Source: an uncultured Clostridium sp.
Lineage (GTDB): Bacteria; Bacillota; Clostridia; TANB77; CAG-508
Direction of reading: 5' to 3'
DNA length: 10,301 nucleotides
Assembly: GCA_945874585.1 (NCBI GenBank)
Contig: CAMCHB010000033.1
Location: 1 to 10,301, forward strand
The notes under the pieces were generated by a model. The model was not told where the DNA came from, searched no databases, and saw only the letters and a program-made list of their open reading frames with translations. Position numbers and translations under genes: made by a program. How positions within the stretch are numbered: position 1 is the first letter of the stretch; each line of letters starts with the position of its first letter. Positions 1 through 7,631 of the stretch are shown here, piece after piece.

Positions 1-76
1 CTTTTGCGCATCTTAAGTTAAAGCTCTCACCAAAGAGTGCACATTGAACGAAGTCATGTGTGTTTTGATCTGACAT
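1..76 (-). CDS. zapA: Putative cell division protein ZapA, N-terminal fragment
   Basis: This is the first 25 codons of a minus-strand gene that runs off the left edge. The start codon is the complement of 74-76, and an AAGGA ribosome binding site (complement of 83-87) lies 6 nt upstream. The visible peptide begins MSDQNTHDF and continues with VQCALFGESFNLRCAK. The spacing of V, the Leu-Phe-Gly, Ser, Leu and Cys matches the start of gammaproteobacterial ZapA (E. coli VDIQIFGRSLRVNC). ZapA is a small cytoplasmic coiled-coil protein that binds and bundles FtsZ at the Z-ring. Only the N-terminal beta segment can be seen, so this rests on a short match and could be another small protein. The gene diverges from the cas operon and is functionally unrelated to it. 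Confidence 0.55.
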   Translation of the reverse strand, partial: MSDQNTHDFVQCALFGESFNLRCAK

Positions 77-98
77 AAAAATTCCTTCTTTTAGGTCT

Positions 99-126
99 AT
101 TTTAATGTCATTTATCAGAATTACAA
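99..126 (-). promoter_or_regulatory. Candidate promoter for the minus-strand zapA-like gene
   Basis: On the minus strand, TTGTAA (complement of 121-126) and TAAAAT (complement of 99-104) are separated by 16 bp. They lie about 23 bp before the start codon of the zapA-like gene, so the leader would be short. Both boxes are close to sigma-70 consensus, but AT-rich DNA gives many such matches by chance. Confidence 0.3.
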
Positions 127-415
127 AACATAAACACTATTGTTCTCATTTTGTTAATTATAAGAGACAGCCACATGAAATTATGTAGAGCATCCAAGAA
201 TAAAAATTGACTTCTTTGTATACAGGTCAATGAGTTTTGAAATAGGGCCGATCAGATTGATTATTGGTTCACACAGAAAATATTTGAATGAGGTGGAACT
301 TTTGGACAAATAACGAGATTTTTTCTAAGTTGTGCGATAAGTTAATTTTTGATCTTGTACTTGGAAAATATACTATTTTGTTTGACTCAACCTTAAACGA
401 TAATAGGTATTAAAT

Positions 416-444
416 TTGAAAATTTGATATCGTGTGAATATTAA
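416..444 (+). promoter_or_regulatory. Candidate promoter of the cas operon
   Basis: TTGAAA (416-421) and TATTAA (439-444) are separated by 17 bp, matching sigma-70 consensus at 5 of 6 and 4 of 6 positions. Transcription would begin near 451, leaving an untranslated leader of about 58 nt to the 509 start of cas3 or 115 nt to the 566 start. It is the best-spaced pair I found upstream of cas3. Other weak pairs exist (for example TTGACT at 382), so the assignment is tentative. Confidence 0.3.
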
Positions 445-462
445 TAGAATAAAAAATAATTC

Positions 463-503
463 AAATAATGTGATGTGCATTATCATAATTTAAATAATAT
501 GAT
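463..503 (+). repeat. Imperfect direct repeat and small inverted repeat before cas3
   Basis: AAATAATGTGAT (463-474) and AAATAATATGAT (492-503) agree at 11 of 12 positions and start 29 bp apart. The first copy overlaps an inverted repeat ATAATG (465-470) / CATTAT (478-483). The pair lies directly before the cas3 start, where an operator could sit. In such AT-rich DNA it may be chance. Confidence 0.25.
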
Positions 504-508
504 TTATA

Positions 509-3178
509 ATGAAAGCTAAAATAAAAACGAAACTTATATTAATTTTATTTTCTGAGTCATATTTTATGTTGAGAAGAAAACAACTGTTTCCCAAATATAA
601 TGTTCATGTTCCTCTGTTATTAAACTGTTTTGCTAAAACATATAATAACGAAAAAGGTTCTGTGTCTTTTGGCAGGACAGTTGACAGTCATTGCAAAATA
701 GTTGGCAACATTGCAAGTTATTTGTTATCTAATTTTTGCAAAGAAAATGTTCGATCTTTATTTCCATCTGATTCTGATCTGATTGTTGCTGTTCATGATT
801 TAGGAAAAATATCTCCAACTTTTCAGCTGAAAATTGTCAAAGCAGTCGATAGAGATAACTGGAAAAACGATTATCCAGAGTATTCTCAATATGACATTTA
901 TCCGGAAAGTGCTTTTGGAGGTCATTCAACTGTCAGCTACGCATTTTTTGAATCTATAAATATTAGTGTTGCTGTAATCGCAGGACAACATCATGGTGAA
1001 TTACATCCTTGCGCTGTTACCAAGAAAGATTCATCAGATGGTTTTGGTGGTAAAAAATGGTCAGAATTAAGAAATGAAGAATTCTCTGAACTCTGTAAGT
1101 ATTTTAATAAAAATCTTGAAGAAGAACTGTCGGAATCGCAAATTTCTTTGCTTTCAGGTCTTACCTGTGTTTCTGACTGGATCGGCTCTGGTCAAATTTT
1201 TGATGATCCTAAAATAGGAAATGATCCGAATACTATTAAAAGAGCAGTCTATGAAGCTGGTTTCAGAAATTTTGATATCAAAAAAAATCTTTCCTTTGAA
1301 GATATTTTTGGTTTTCATCCTAATTCTATTCAAAAGTCATTTATTGACAAAATAGACGGTCCTGGTCTTTATATAGTTGAAGCTCCAATGGGAATTGGAA
1401 AAACTGAATTAGCATTATATGCTGCATATAAAATGCTTTTATCAGATAATGCTTCAGGAATATATTTTGCCTTACCAACACAGCTGACTTCAAATAAAAT
1501 CTATGAAAGAGTTTCTTCATTTTTAAAACAGGTTGTTGATGGTGAAGATTTTGCTCACTCGCTTTTACTTCATTCAAACGCTAATCTTAAAAAAGACAAA
1601 TTAGGTGCTACTGCTGCTCCGGGAAATTCATGGTTTTCCACAGCTAAGAGAGGTTTATTATATCCATTTGCTGTCGGTACGCTTGATCAGGCTCTATTGT
1701 CTGACATGAATGTTAGGCATTCTTTTGTTAGATATTTTGGTCTTGCAGGAAAGGTTGTGATCATAGATGAGGTTCATACATATGACTGCTATACAGGAAC
1801 TATTCTAGATTATTTGGTTAAGGATCTAATTGAGATAGGCTGCACAGTGATAATCCTGAGTGCAACCCTTAATTCTGAAAGGCGGAGTGAACTGCTAGGA
1901 AAACAACTTCCAACTGAAGCATATCCTGTTATGTCATACGCAAAGGACAAAAGACAGTTTTATGGAGAAGTTTTCCCTGCAGAAAAACTTCAAGAAAAAG
2001 AAATCAATATAGACTTAAAAAAAGAAAAAGATTGTTTTGAAGAAGCTTTGCTTCGTGCTTCAAGTGGACAACAGGTTCTCTGGATTGAAAATACAGTTCA
2101 TGATGCTCAGAAATCCTTTAAGAAGATAGCTTTTAGAGCTCTAGAACAGAATATAGAATGCGGACTTATTCATTCTCGTTTCATATCTAAAGATCGCTCT
2201 GAAAAAGAAAGTTACTGGGTGGATTTATTAGGAAAAAATTCTTCATCTAAAGAGAGAAACAAACAAGGAAGACTTCTAATAGGTACTCAGGTACTAGAAC
2301 AATCTTTGGATATAGATGCCGATTTTCTTATAACAAGATTTGCTCCTACAGATATGCTTTTGCAAAGAATTGGAAGATTATGGAGGCATTCATCAACATT
2401 CAGGCCTATAGGAGCAAAACAGGAAGCTTGGATCATTGATGTTGATCTTGAAGAAGCTCTTAGATCTGAAGGTAAAATTTTTGCTAAAAGTTCTTTTGTT
2501 TATTCTCCTTATATTCTTTGCAGATCCCTAGAAGTCTGGAAACACAGTTTAGTGAATGGAAAATTGACAGTTCCTTCCGACATAAGAAATCTTATAAACA
2601 AAACTTATGCTAACAGAAAAGAGACTGACGAAAATTTACAAAAAATGTACTGCGACTTATATGATGGAACTAATGCCAGAAAAGGTATCCGCTCATTGAG
2701 AGCGCTTGCAAGAAGTACAGTCGCAACATCAGGCATTGTTTTAAGCGAAGAATCTGCAATGACCCGCTATTCAGAAATGCCTGAAGTTCGACTTCTCATT
2801 GTCAGAGACTATGTGTTGAAAGAGAACGTTACTGAACTTGAGTTATGTTCTGGTAATAAGGTAGCTATATTCAAAAAAGCAGATAAAAATGCACAGCAAA
2901 CAAGAAATGTTGCTGTTGAAATAATGCTTAATACAGTTAAATGCAGAGAAAGCCTTGCACCAACGCAGTTGAGCATAAGGCGAGTGATAGAATTAGGATT
3001 AGATAATTATTTCTATGTTGGAGATAAAAAAGATCCTGAAAGGGCATCAAGAATATGTATTATGGTTCAAAAAAAATCAGGATGTCTTTATAATTTTAAT
3101 GAATTTGCTGAAGACAAGTATTTTTACAAATATTCTTCAAAATTTGGTTTAGAGGTGATTAAAAGTGATGAACAATAA
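509..3178 (+). CDS. cas3: Cas3, type I-E HD nuclease-helicase
   Basis: This is the effector of type I-E interference. Recruited by target-bound Cascade, it nicks and unwinds the displaced DNA strand and degrades it 3' to 5'. The N-terminal HD nuclease shows H61, H96-D97 (HDLGK), H139 and the H161-H162 pair. SDWIGS follows near residue 222. The SF2 helicase has Walker A APMGIGKT (292-299), DEVH (420-423), SAT (451-453), TQVLEQSLDID (593-603) and QRIGRLWRH (619-627). At 889 aa it is the usual length (E. coli 888). The start is uncertain. ATG 509 has no ribosome binding site and overlaps a TATAAT at 505-510. ATG 566 (residue 20) is an alternative and keeps the whole HD domain. The gene is intact, is first in the operon, and overlaps cse1 by 11-14 bp. 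Identity is secure. Confidence 0.96.
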   Translation: MKAKIKTKLILILFSESYFMLRRKQLFPKYNVHVPLLLNCFAKTYNNEKGSVSFGRTVDSHCKIVGNIASYLLSNFCKENVRSLFPSDSDLIVAVHDLGKISPTFQLKIVKAVDRDNWKNDYPEYSQYDIYPESAFGGHSTVSYAFFESINISVAVIAGQHHGELHPCAVTKKDSSDGFGGKKWSELRNEEFSELCKYFNKNLEEELSESQISLLSGLTCVSDWIGSGQIFDDPKIGNDPNTIKRAVYEAGFRNFDIKKNLSFEDIFGFHPNSIQKSFIDKIDGPGLYIVEAPMGIGKTELALYAAYKMLLSDNASGIYFALPTQLTSNKIYERVSSFLKQVVDGEDFAHSLLLHSNANLKKDKLGATAAPGNSWFSTAKRGLLYPFAVGTLDQALLSDMNVRHSFVRYFGLAGKVVIIDEVHTYDCYTGTILDYLVKDLIEIGCTVIILSATLNSERRSELLGKQLPTEAYPVMSYAKDKRQFYGEVFPAEKLQEKEINIDLKKEKDCFEEALLRASSGQQVLWIENTVHDAQKSFKKIAFRALEQNIECGLIHSRFISKDRSEKESYWVDLLGKNSSSKERNKQGRLLIGTQVLEQSLDIDADFLITRFAPTDMLLQRIGRLWRHSSTFRPIGAKQEAWIIDVDLEEALRSEGKIFAKSSFVYSPYILCRSLEVWKHSLVNGKLTVPSDIRNLINKTYANRKETDENLQKMYCDLYDGTNARKGIRSLRALARSTVATSGIVLSEESAMTRYSEMPEVRLLIVRDYVLKENVTELELCSGNKVAIFKKADKNAQQTRNVAVEIMLNTVKCRESLAPTQLSIRRVIELGLDNYFYVGDKKDPERASRICIMVQKKSGCLYNFNEFAEDKYFYKYSSKFGLEVIKSDEQ

Positions 3179-4645
3179 TTCTTTTAATCTTATAGATGAA
3201 AAGTGGATCATAACTGTTGATTGTGGTCTGGTTAGTTTAAGACAGATTTTTACAGATAAATCCATAAAAAGACTAGGTGGTACAGTAATTGAAAAATTAT
3301 CTGTTTTTAAGCTGTTACTTGCTATTGCACAGGCTGCTTACACTCCAGAAAATGATGACGAATGGTATAAATATACATCAGAAACAATGTCTTCAGTGAT
3401 CTGTGATTACCTTGACAGATATCATGATCGTTTTTACCTTTTTTCGGAAAATCCTTTTCTTCAGTTTACTGAAATTAAAAATTTAGGAAAAAAATCCTAA
3501 AACCGTATTCAACAATTCAACCTTATGTAGCATCTGGTAATAACACTATAAGAACTCAATCCGAAGTCTCATTTCATCTAGAAAATTCTGAAATTGCAAG
3601 ACTGCTTGTGGCTCAGATGAATTTTGCTTTTGGAGGTAAGCAGGTAGATAACTCTATTGTTTTGACGGATGGATACAAAAAGTCAGAATCAGGTAAGGTA
3701 GGAATTGGACTCAGTTATCTAGGTTACCTTTTCTCTTATTTCTTGGGGAAAAATCTTATTGATACCGTCCGCCTTAATCTTTTGACTAAAGAAAATGTCA
3801 AAGAAACAAATATGTTTCCTTCTGGAATTGGAGTTGCACCATGGGAAAAATTGCCAAAAGGTGAGGATGATGAGATTGCAAGAACTTATAAAGGCAGTCT
3901 TTTATCTCGTCTCGTAAGTCTTGGAAGATTTACCCTGATGGAAAAAGATGGATTGTATCTGACAGAAGGTCTTTTGTACCAGGATCATAAAGATGGAGTT
4001 GGTGACCCAGCCATAACTATGGATAAATCAAAAAAGGATATAAAAGTAATATGGGCAGACCCCGAAAAAAAAACTTGGCGTTCTTTTCCATCAATTTTGT
4101 CTTTTATCACTCTGACAGACAAGAACATTATATGTTATCAGCTTTACCTGTGCAGAAAAAGGTTTATTTCGTATAAAGGACTATCCGGGATTTGGTCTTG
4201 CGGACAGAAAGTATCGAGCAATTCAGGTGAGTTCAGAGTATCTGGACGCGATGAAGGAGTTGACAGTGTGGTCTTTTTTGATAGTGCAGATATTTTATCT
4301 GACAGTTGGTATGACATGTATTCAAGAGAAATTAGCTCCCTTGAAAAACTTGCATATGCATTGCAAAAATCAATTGAGGGGTATTTAGATGATTTAAACA
4401 AGAGTAAAGAGTCTGCAAAACAATCTATGAGAGGATTTTGGGAATGTATTGAACCATTCTCTGATGATATTGCAAACTATTGTGCTGATTCAGATCAGAC
4501 AAGAAGAAAAAATCTAAGAAGACTTTTTTCTCAAATTGCAGTTCAGTGTTATGACGGTGCCTGTTCATGTGAAACAGCAAATCAATTTTGTGCCTGGTCA
4601 GAACACCGGCTTTCAACATATAAATATGAGCATGAAGGAGAATAA
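3165..4645 (+). CDS. cse1: Cse1 (Cas8e/CasA), large Cascade subunit, interrupted by a -1 frameshift
   Basis: Cse1 reads the PAM, helps open the target DNA and recruits Cas3. The first frame (GTG 3165 or ATG 3168, with AGAGGTG at 3151-3157) gives about 110 residues with the typical opening FNLIDEKWI and the NPFLQF motif. It then stops at TAA 3498-3500. The rest continues in the -1 frame, which is open across the break (ILKPYSTIQPYVASGNN) to the stop at 4645. It includes FAFGGKQVDNS and GVAPWE (about residues 223-228 of the joined protein). The joined product is about 493 aa, against 502 in E. coli. The switch point is A AAA AAA at 3488-3494, and slipping back one base there gives the complete protein. 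Alternatives are a recent null mutation or a sequence error in the A-run. A GTG at 3608 could start the second frame, but it has no ribosome binding site and would cut a domain. Identity is secure; functional status is open. Confidence 0.9.
3488..3494 (+). other. A AAA AAA slippery heptamer at the cse1 frame break
   Basis: In the upstream frame the codons are GGA AAA AAA TCC TAA, so the seven A's are phased as X XXY YYZ, the classical -1 slippery heptamer. After a -1 slip the ribosome reads ATC CTA AAA CCG, which is the downstream cse1 frame. Without a slip, translation ends two codons later. An A-run can also cause transcriptional slippage. I see no convincing downstream stem-loop, and the only Shine-Dalgarno-like AGGA abuts the run instead of lying 10-14 nt upstream. 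Programmed recoding is therefore possible but unsupported by a stimulator. Confidence 0.5.
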
Positions 4646-4647
4646 AA

Positions 4648-5175
4648 GTGACTCAAAAAGAAAGAAATAGTAGTTTTGTACAGTTTATCTGCAATTTATG
4701 CTCTCAAGACAAAGGATTAGCTGCTCATTTTAGGAGAGCGGATATGAAAACGGCAAATCCAGAAGTTATGACTACTCTTGTAAGGTTTGGTTTGGACATA
4801 ACTAAAGATTCAGAATTTTTACCTTTTTGTTTAGTTGTGGCAGCTATTTCCAGAGATAAAAAATATGTAAATGGTTCATGTCCTTTTGCAAAAGCACTTG
4901 GAGCAGCTGAAAAAAATAATGTAACTAGCGATAAAAAGAATGATTCAAGGTTACGTAGGTTATTAGCTTGCGAGTCCTTAAAAGATATTTCATTGATATT
5001 AAGGCCAATTATGATGTTTGTTCAAAGCAGGCAACAGGAATGTCTTAATTATGTTGAACTGTTGGACGATTTATGCTCATTCAGATATGAGGATAGTCGG
5101 GAAAGAGTGAAAAGAAAGTGGGTGGTCCAGTTTTATTCTTCAGACAGTCAACAGCCTGAGAGGACAGATATATGA
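4648..5175 (+). CDS. cse2: Cse2 (Cas11e/CasB), Cascade small subunit
   Basis: Two copies of this small helical protein form the belly of Cascade in E. coli, stabilising the crRNA-target hybrid and the displaced strand. The 175-aa product (E. coli 160) shows Cse2 hallmarks: RLRRLLACESLKDISLILRP (101-120), LNYVELLDDL (133-142) and a basic VKRKWVVQFY (154-163) near the C-terminus. The start is GTG 4648, preceded by AAGGAG (4635-4640) at 7 nt. The gene begins 2 bp after the cse1 stop and ends in an ATGA overlap with cas6e, so translation is probably coupled. Nothing looks broken. Confidence 0.92.
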   Translation: MTQKERNSSFVQFICNLCSQDKGLAAHFRRADMKTANPEVMTTLVRFGLDITKDSEFLPFCLVVAAISRDKKYVNGSCPFAKALGAAEKNNVTSDKKNDSRLRRLLACESLKDISLILRPIMMFVQSRQQECLNYVELLDDLCSFRYEDSRERVKRKWVVQFYSSDSQQPERTDI

Positions 5176-5783
5176 CACATTATTTGACTCAGATTCTGAT
5201 AACACCAGAGGTCATAGTAAAAGAAAGAGTAAGTGATTCTTATTCAATTCACAGAGTAGTATACGATCAGTTTGAGAAAAAAATTACTGAAAGTGACGAG
5301 ATAAGACCTCTGCCTTTATGGGAAGAAAGTACAGAAGGAAATTTAAAAAAGATAGTCATCCTTTCAGCTGAAAAACCAATAGTTTCTGATGATGCTGTTT
5401 CACGCCATCTCACTTGTATTAGTTTTCCTGAAAAAATTTTTGAAAGTAAACATCATATTTTCAAAATAACAGTAAATCCGGTCATAAAAACAAATGGAAA
5501 GCAGGTGCCAATCAGAAACAGAGCAAATATAGCTGAATGGTTCTGTAAAAGAAGTGAAAACCATGGATTTAAGGTTAAAAAGGAAAGTTTAGTTGTGGAT
5601 AGTGTGCATGCTGATATTTTTTCAAAGAAGGGGCATAAGGTAACTATTTGTAAAGCAAAAATCACAGGTGAACTTGAGGTAACTGATCTTAGCAAGTTCA
5701 GACAAGCAGTTTTCAAGGGAATTGGAAGAGAAAAAAGCTTTGGTTGTGGCTTGTTGCTTGTAATTCCAAAGGTTGAGTTTTGA
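5172..5783 (+). CDS. cas6e: Cas6e (CasE), pre-crRNA processing endoribonuclease
   Basis: Cas6e binds the repeat hairpin, cleaves the array transcript at its 3' base and stays on the crRNA as the Cascade head. The 203-aa product (E. coli 199) has the catalytic-site motif DSYSIHRVVY with Y24 and H27 (E. coli Cas6e uses H26). It also has NGKQVPI (108-114), AEWFCKRSENHGF (121-133) and the glycine-rich GIGREKSFGCGLLLV (183-197) near the C-terminus. The start ATG overlaps the cse2 stop as ATGA, with GAGAGGA at 5158-5164. The position is unusual: in E. coli casE follows cas5e, whereas here it lies between cse2 and cas7e. A 33-bp gap to cas7e follows. Confidence 0.93.
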   Translation: MTHYLTQILITPEVIVKERVSDSYSIHRVVYDQFEKKITESDEIRPLPLWEESTEGNLKKIVILSAEKPIVSDDAVSRHLTCISFPEKIFESKHHIFKITVNPVIKTNGKQVPIRNRANIAEWFCKRSENHGFKVKKESLVVDSVHADIFSKKGHKVTICKAKITGELEVTDLSKFRQAVFKGIGREKSFGCGLLLVIPKVEF

Positions 5784-5816
5784 TAGAAATTTTTTTAAAT
5801 ATCAAAGGATATTATT

Positions 5817-6911
5817 ATGAATAAGTTAAATAATTTAAAGATTGAATTCCATATTTTACAGTCATTCCCTGTAAGCTGTTTAAACCGTGACGATGTCGGT
5901 TCTCCAAAAAGCGCCATGATCGGAGGAGTAAATCGTGCAAGAGTAAGCTCTCAATGCTGGAAAAGGCAGGTACGACAGGTAATGCATGATTTAGGTGTAA
6001 AGTTAGGTACCAGAACAAAGAATTTGGCTTCACTCTTACAGAGAATTATGCAAGATCAAGGAGCAACTGAAGAGCAGAGCAAAGATTGTGCTGAAAAAAT
6101 ATCTAAATTGATATCGGACGATACGCTAATTTTTATATCAGATCATGAGTTATCAGTCCTTGCTGATAAGGCAAGGTCAAAAGGTTATATTTTAAAAGAT
6201 AAAGAAGAGTCTAAAAAGGAAAGTACAAAAGGAACAAAAAAAGATAAAAATGACCAATTTTCAAAAGAGGTCAAGGCACTATTAAAGAATAATGAAAATA
6301 CTGATGCACTTGATATAGCACTTTTTGGAAGAATGGTTGCAAAAGCTCCTTATATGAATGTAGAAGCTGCGTCTTCATTTAGTCATGCTATTTCAACCCA
6401 TGCAGTTACAACAGACGTGGATTATTTCACTGCTTTGGATGACCTTTCAAAGGATGAAAATGGAGCAGCTCATTTAGGAACTGCTGAATTCAATTCTGCA
6501 ACATATTACCGATATGTATGCCTTGATTTGGGAATCCTTGCACATAATCTTGGTTTGGAAAATATACATGATGATCTGGATTCTATAAAAAAGGCTGTTG
6601 AAACTTTTGTTAAAGCTTTAGTAATAGCTGTCCCTACAGCAAGACAAAATACCATGTCATCTTCATCTGTATGGGATTATGCAAAAATCCTGGTAAGAGA
6701 AGGTCAACCTTTACAAATGACTTTTGAGAAACCTGTTAGAGCTAAAGGTGAGGGGTATCTGAAACCAAGCATTGAAGCTCTAAATGAGCAACTAAAGTCA
6801 AAACAAAAATTACTTGGCTCTCTTTATTCATATAAAGCTGAATTAGAGTGGGGAATAAATGCAGATTATTCTGTAGATGATCTTATTTCTGGCATAGAAG
6901 GTGCTTTGTAA
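5817..6911 (+). CDS. cas7e: Cas7e (Cse4/CasC), Cascade backbone subunit
   Basis: Six copies of Cas7e form the helical backbone of E. coli Cascade, which holds the crRNA spacer in segments. The 364-aa product (E. coli 363) shows the family signature RVSSQCWKR at 42-50, DIALFGRMVA (166-175), NVEAASSFSHAISTH (181-195) and GTAEFNSATYYRY (221-233). A lysine-, glutamate- and serine-rich stretch at about 127-150 is low in complexity and probably belongs to the variable thumb or loop region. The start ATG has AAAGGAT at 5804-5810. The 33-bp gap before it is the largest inside the operon and may let this abundant subunit be translated independently. The gene looks intact. Confidence 0.95.
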   Translation: MNKLNNLKIEFHILQSFPVSCLNRDDVGSPKSAMIGGVNRARVSSQCWKRQVRQVMHDLGVKLGTRTKNLASLLQRIMQDQGATEEQSKDCAEKISKLISDDTLIFISDHELSVLADKARSKGYILKDKEESKKESTKGTKKDKNDQFSKEVKALLKNNENTDALDIALFGRMVAKAPYMNVEAASSFSHAISTHAVTTDVDYFTALDDLSKDENGAAHLGTAEFNSATYYRYVCLDLGILAHNLGLENIHDDLDSIKKAVETFVKALVIAVPTARQNTMSSSSVWDYAKILVREGQPLQMTFEKPVRAKGEGYLKPSIEALNEQLKSKQKLLGSLYSYKAELEWGINADYSVDDLISGIEGAL

Positions 6912-6914
6912 AAG

Positions 6915-7631
6915 ATGAGCTATGTTCTTATGTGGCTTGAAGGTCCACTCCAAAGTTGGGGAGTGAACTCAAAGTATGGAAGACGCGATACTCTCCAATT
7001 CCCAACAAAATCTGGAATATTAGGAATAATTCTATGTGCAATGGGAAAGGGGGGAGAGCAGAAAGAACTGCTATCGTCTCTTTCTTGTACTGATTTGCAG
7101 GTAGACTGTTTCACCTCAGAATCATATAAACTATCTATGACATTAGAAGATTTTCATATGGTTGGAGCTAATTTTGATGAATCCGATCCATGGGAAACTT
7201 TATTTGTCCCAAAAAAATCTGATGGGAAAAAATCTACAATTGGCGGTAAAAAGTTAACCTATAGATATTACATTCAAAATATGGCTTTTGCAGTGTATTT
7301 AGAAGTTCAAGATGTATTAGTCAATGAGGTCTGTGAGTCTTTAAAAAATCCTGTTTGGCCAATATTTTTAGGAAGAAAAAGCTGTGTTCCATCGGAACTC
7401 ATTTTTCAGGGAAAGTTCTCTTCAAAAGATGAATGCATTCGAACAGCAAATAACATTGCATATGGAAAAGAAAGAATAAAATCTTTTAGTGTTTTACAGG
7501 AAGACGACTCAACAAAAGGAGATGTTCTGTCTCTGTCGGATGTCCCAGTCCAATTTGGGGAACATAAAAAATATAAAGAAAGATATGTGACCATTGTAAA
7601 GGCTGAAGAAAATGCAGGGAATATTTCTTAA
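6915..7631 (+). CDS. cas5e: Cas5e (CasD), crRNA 5'-handle binding Cascade subunit
   Basis: Cas5e caps the 5' end of the crRNA, gripping the repeat-derived handle and contacting Cse1 and the first Cas7e. The 238-aa product (E. coli 224) carries the N-terminal Cas5 signature LEGPLQSWG (8-16), followed by RRDTLQFPTKSGILG (23-37), which includes the usual R-x-T and PTKSG(I/L)xG segment. The start ATG lies 3 bp after the cas7e stop, and AGAAGGTG (6896-6903), inside the end of cas7e, serves as ribosome binding site. Its last 20 bp overlap cas1. Nothing looks broken. Confidence 0.94.
   Translation: MSYVLMWLEGPLQSWGVNSKYGRRDTLQFPTKSGILGIILCAMGKGGEQKELLSSLSCTDLQVDCFTSESYKLSMTLEDFHMVGANFDESDPWETLFVPKKSDGKKSTIGGKKLTYRYYIQNMAFAVYLEVQDVLVNEVCESLKNPVWPIFLGRKSCVPSELIFQGKFSSKDECIRTANNIAYGKERIKSFSVLQEDDSTKGDVLSLSDVPVQFGEHKKYKERYVTIVKAEENAGNIS

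Larger units (their letters stand above)
77..508. other. AT-rich divergent intergenic region
   Basis: This stretch of about 430 bp separates the minus-strand zapA-like gene from cas3. I see no open reading frame that looks like a gene, no tRNA and no terminator hairpin followed by a T-run. It contains a candidate promoter for each flanking gene and an imperfect AAATAAT-type direct repeat just before cas3. Its high AT content would suit silencing by an H-NS-like protein, as is known for the E. coli cas promoter, but no specific site is visible. Confidence 0.6.

Noticed and set aside
77..508. A small regulator gene, anti-CRISPR or RNA gene in the gap before cas3
   Set aside because: Frames are short and broken (the ATG at 175 gives only about a dozen codons). 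No tRNA-like fold, anti-repeat or repeat match is visible.
1341..1577. Minus-strand open frames inside cas3, cse1, cas6e, cas7e, cas5e and cas1
   Set aside because: They are antisense shadows of well-recognised plus-strand genes, without ribosome binding sites or recognisable domains.
3608..4645. An independent second gene starting at GTG 3608
   Set aside because: It has no ribosome binding site, and the frame is open and Cse1-like upstream of 3608 back to the slippery run. It is the rest of Cse1.
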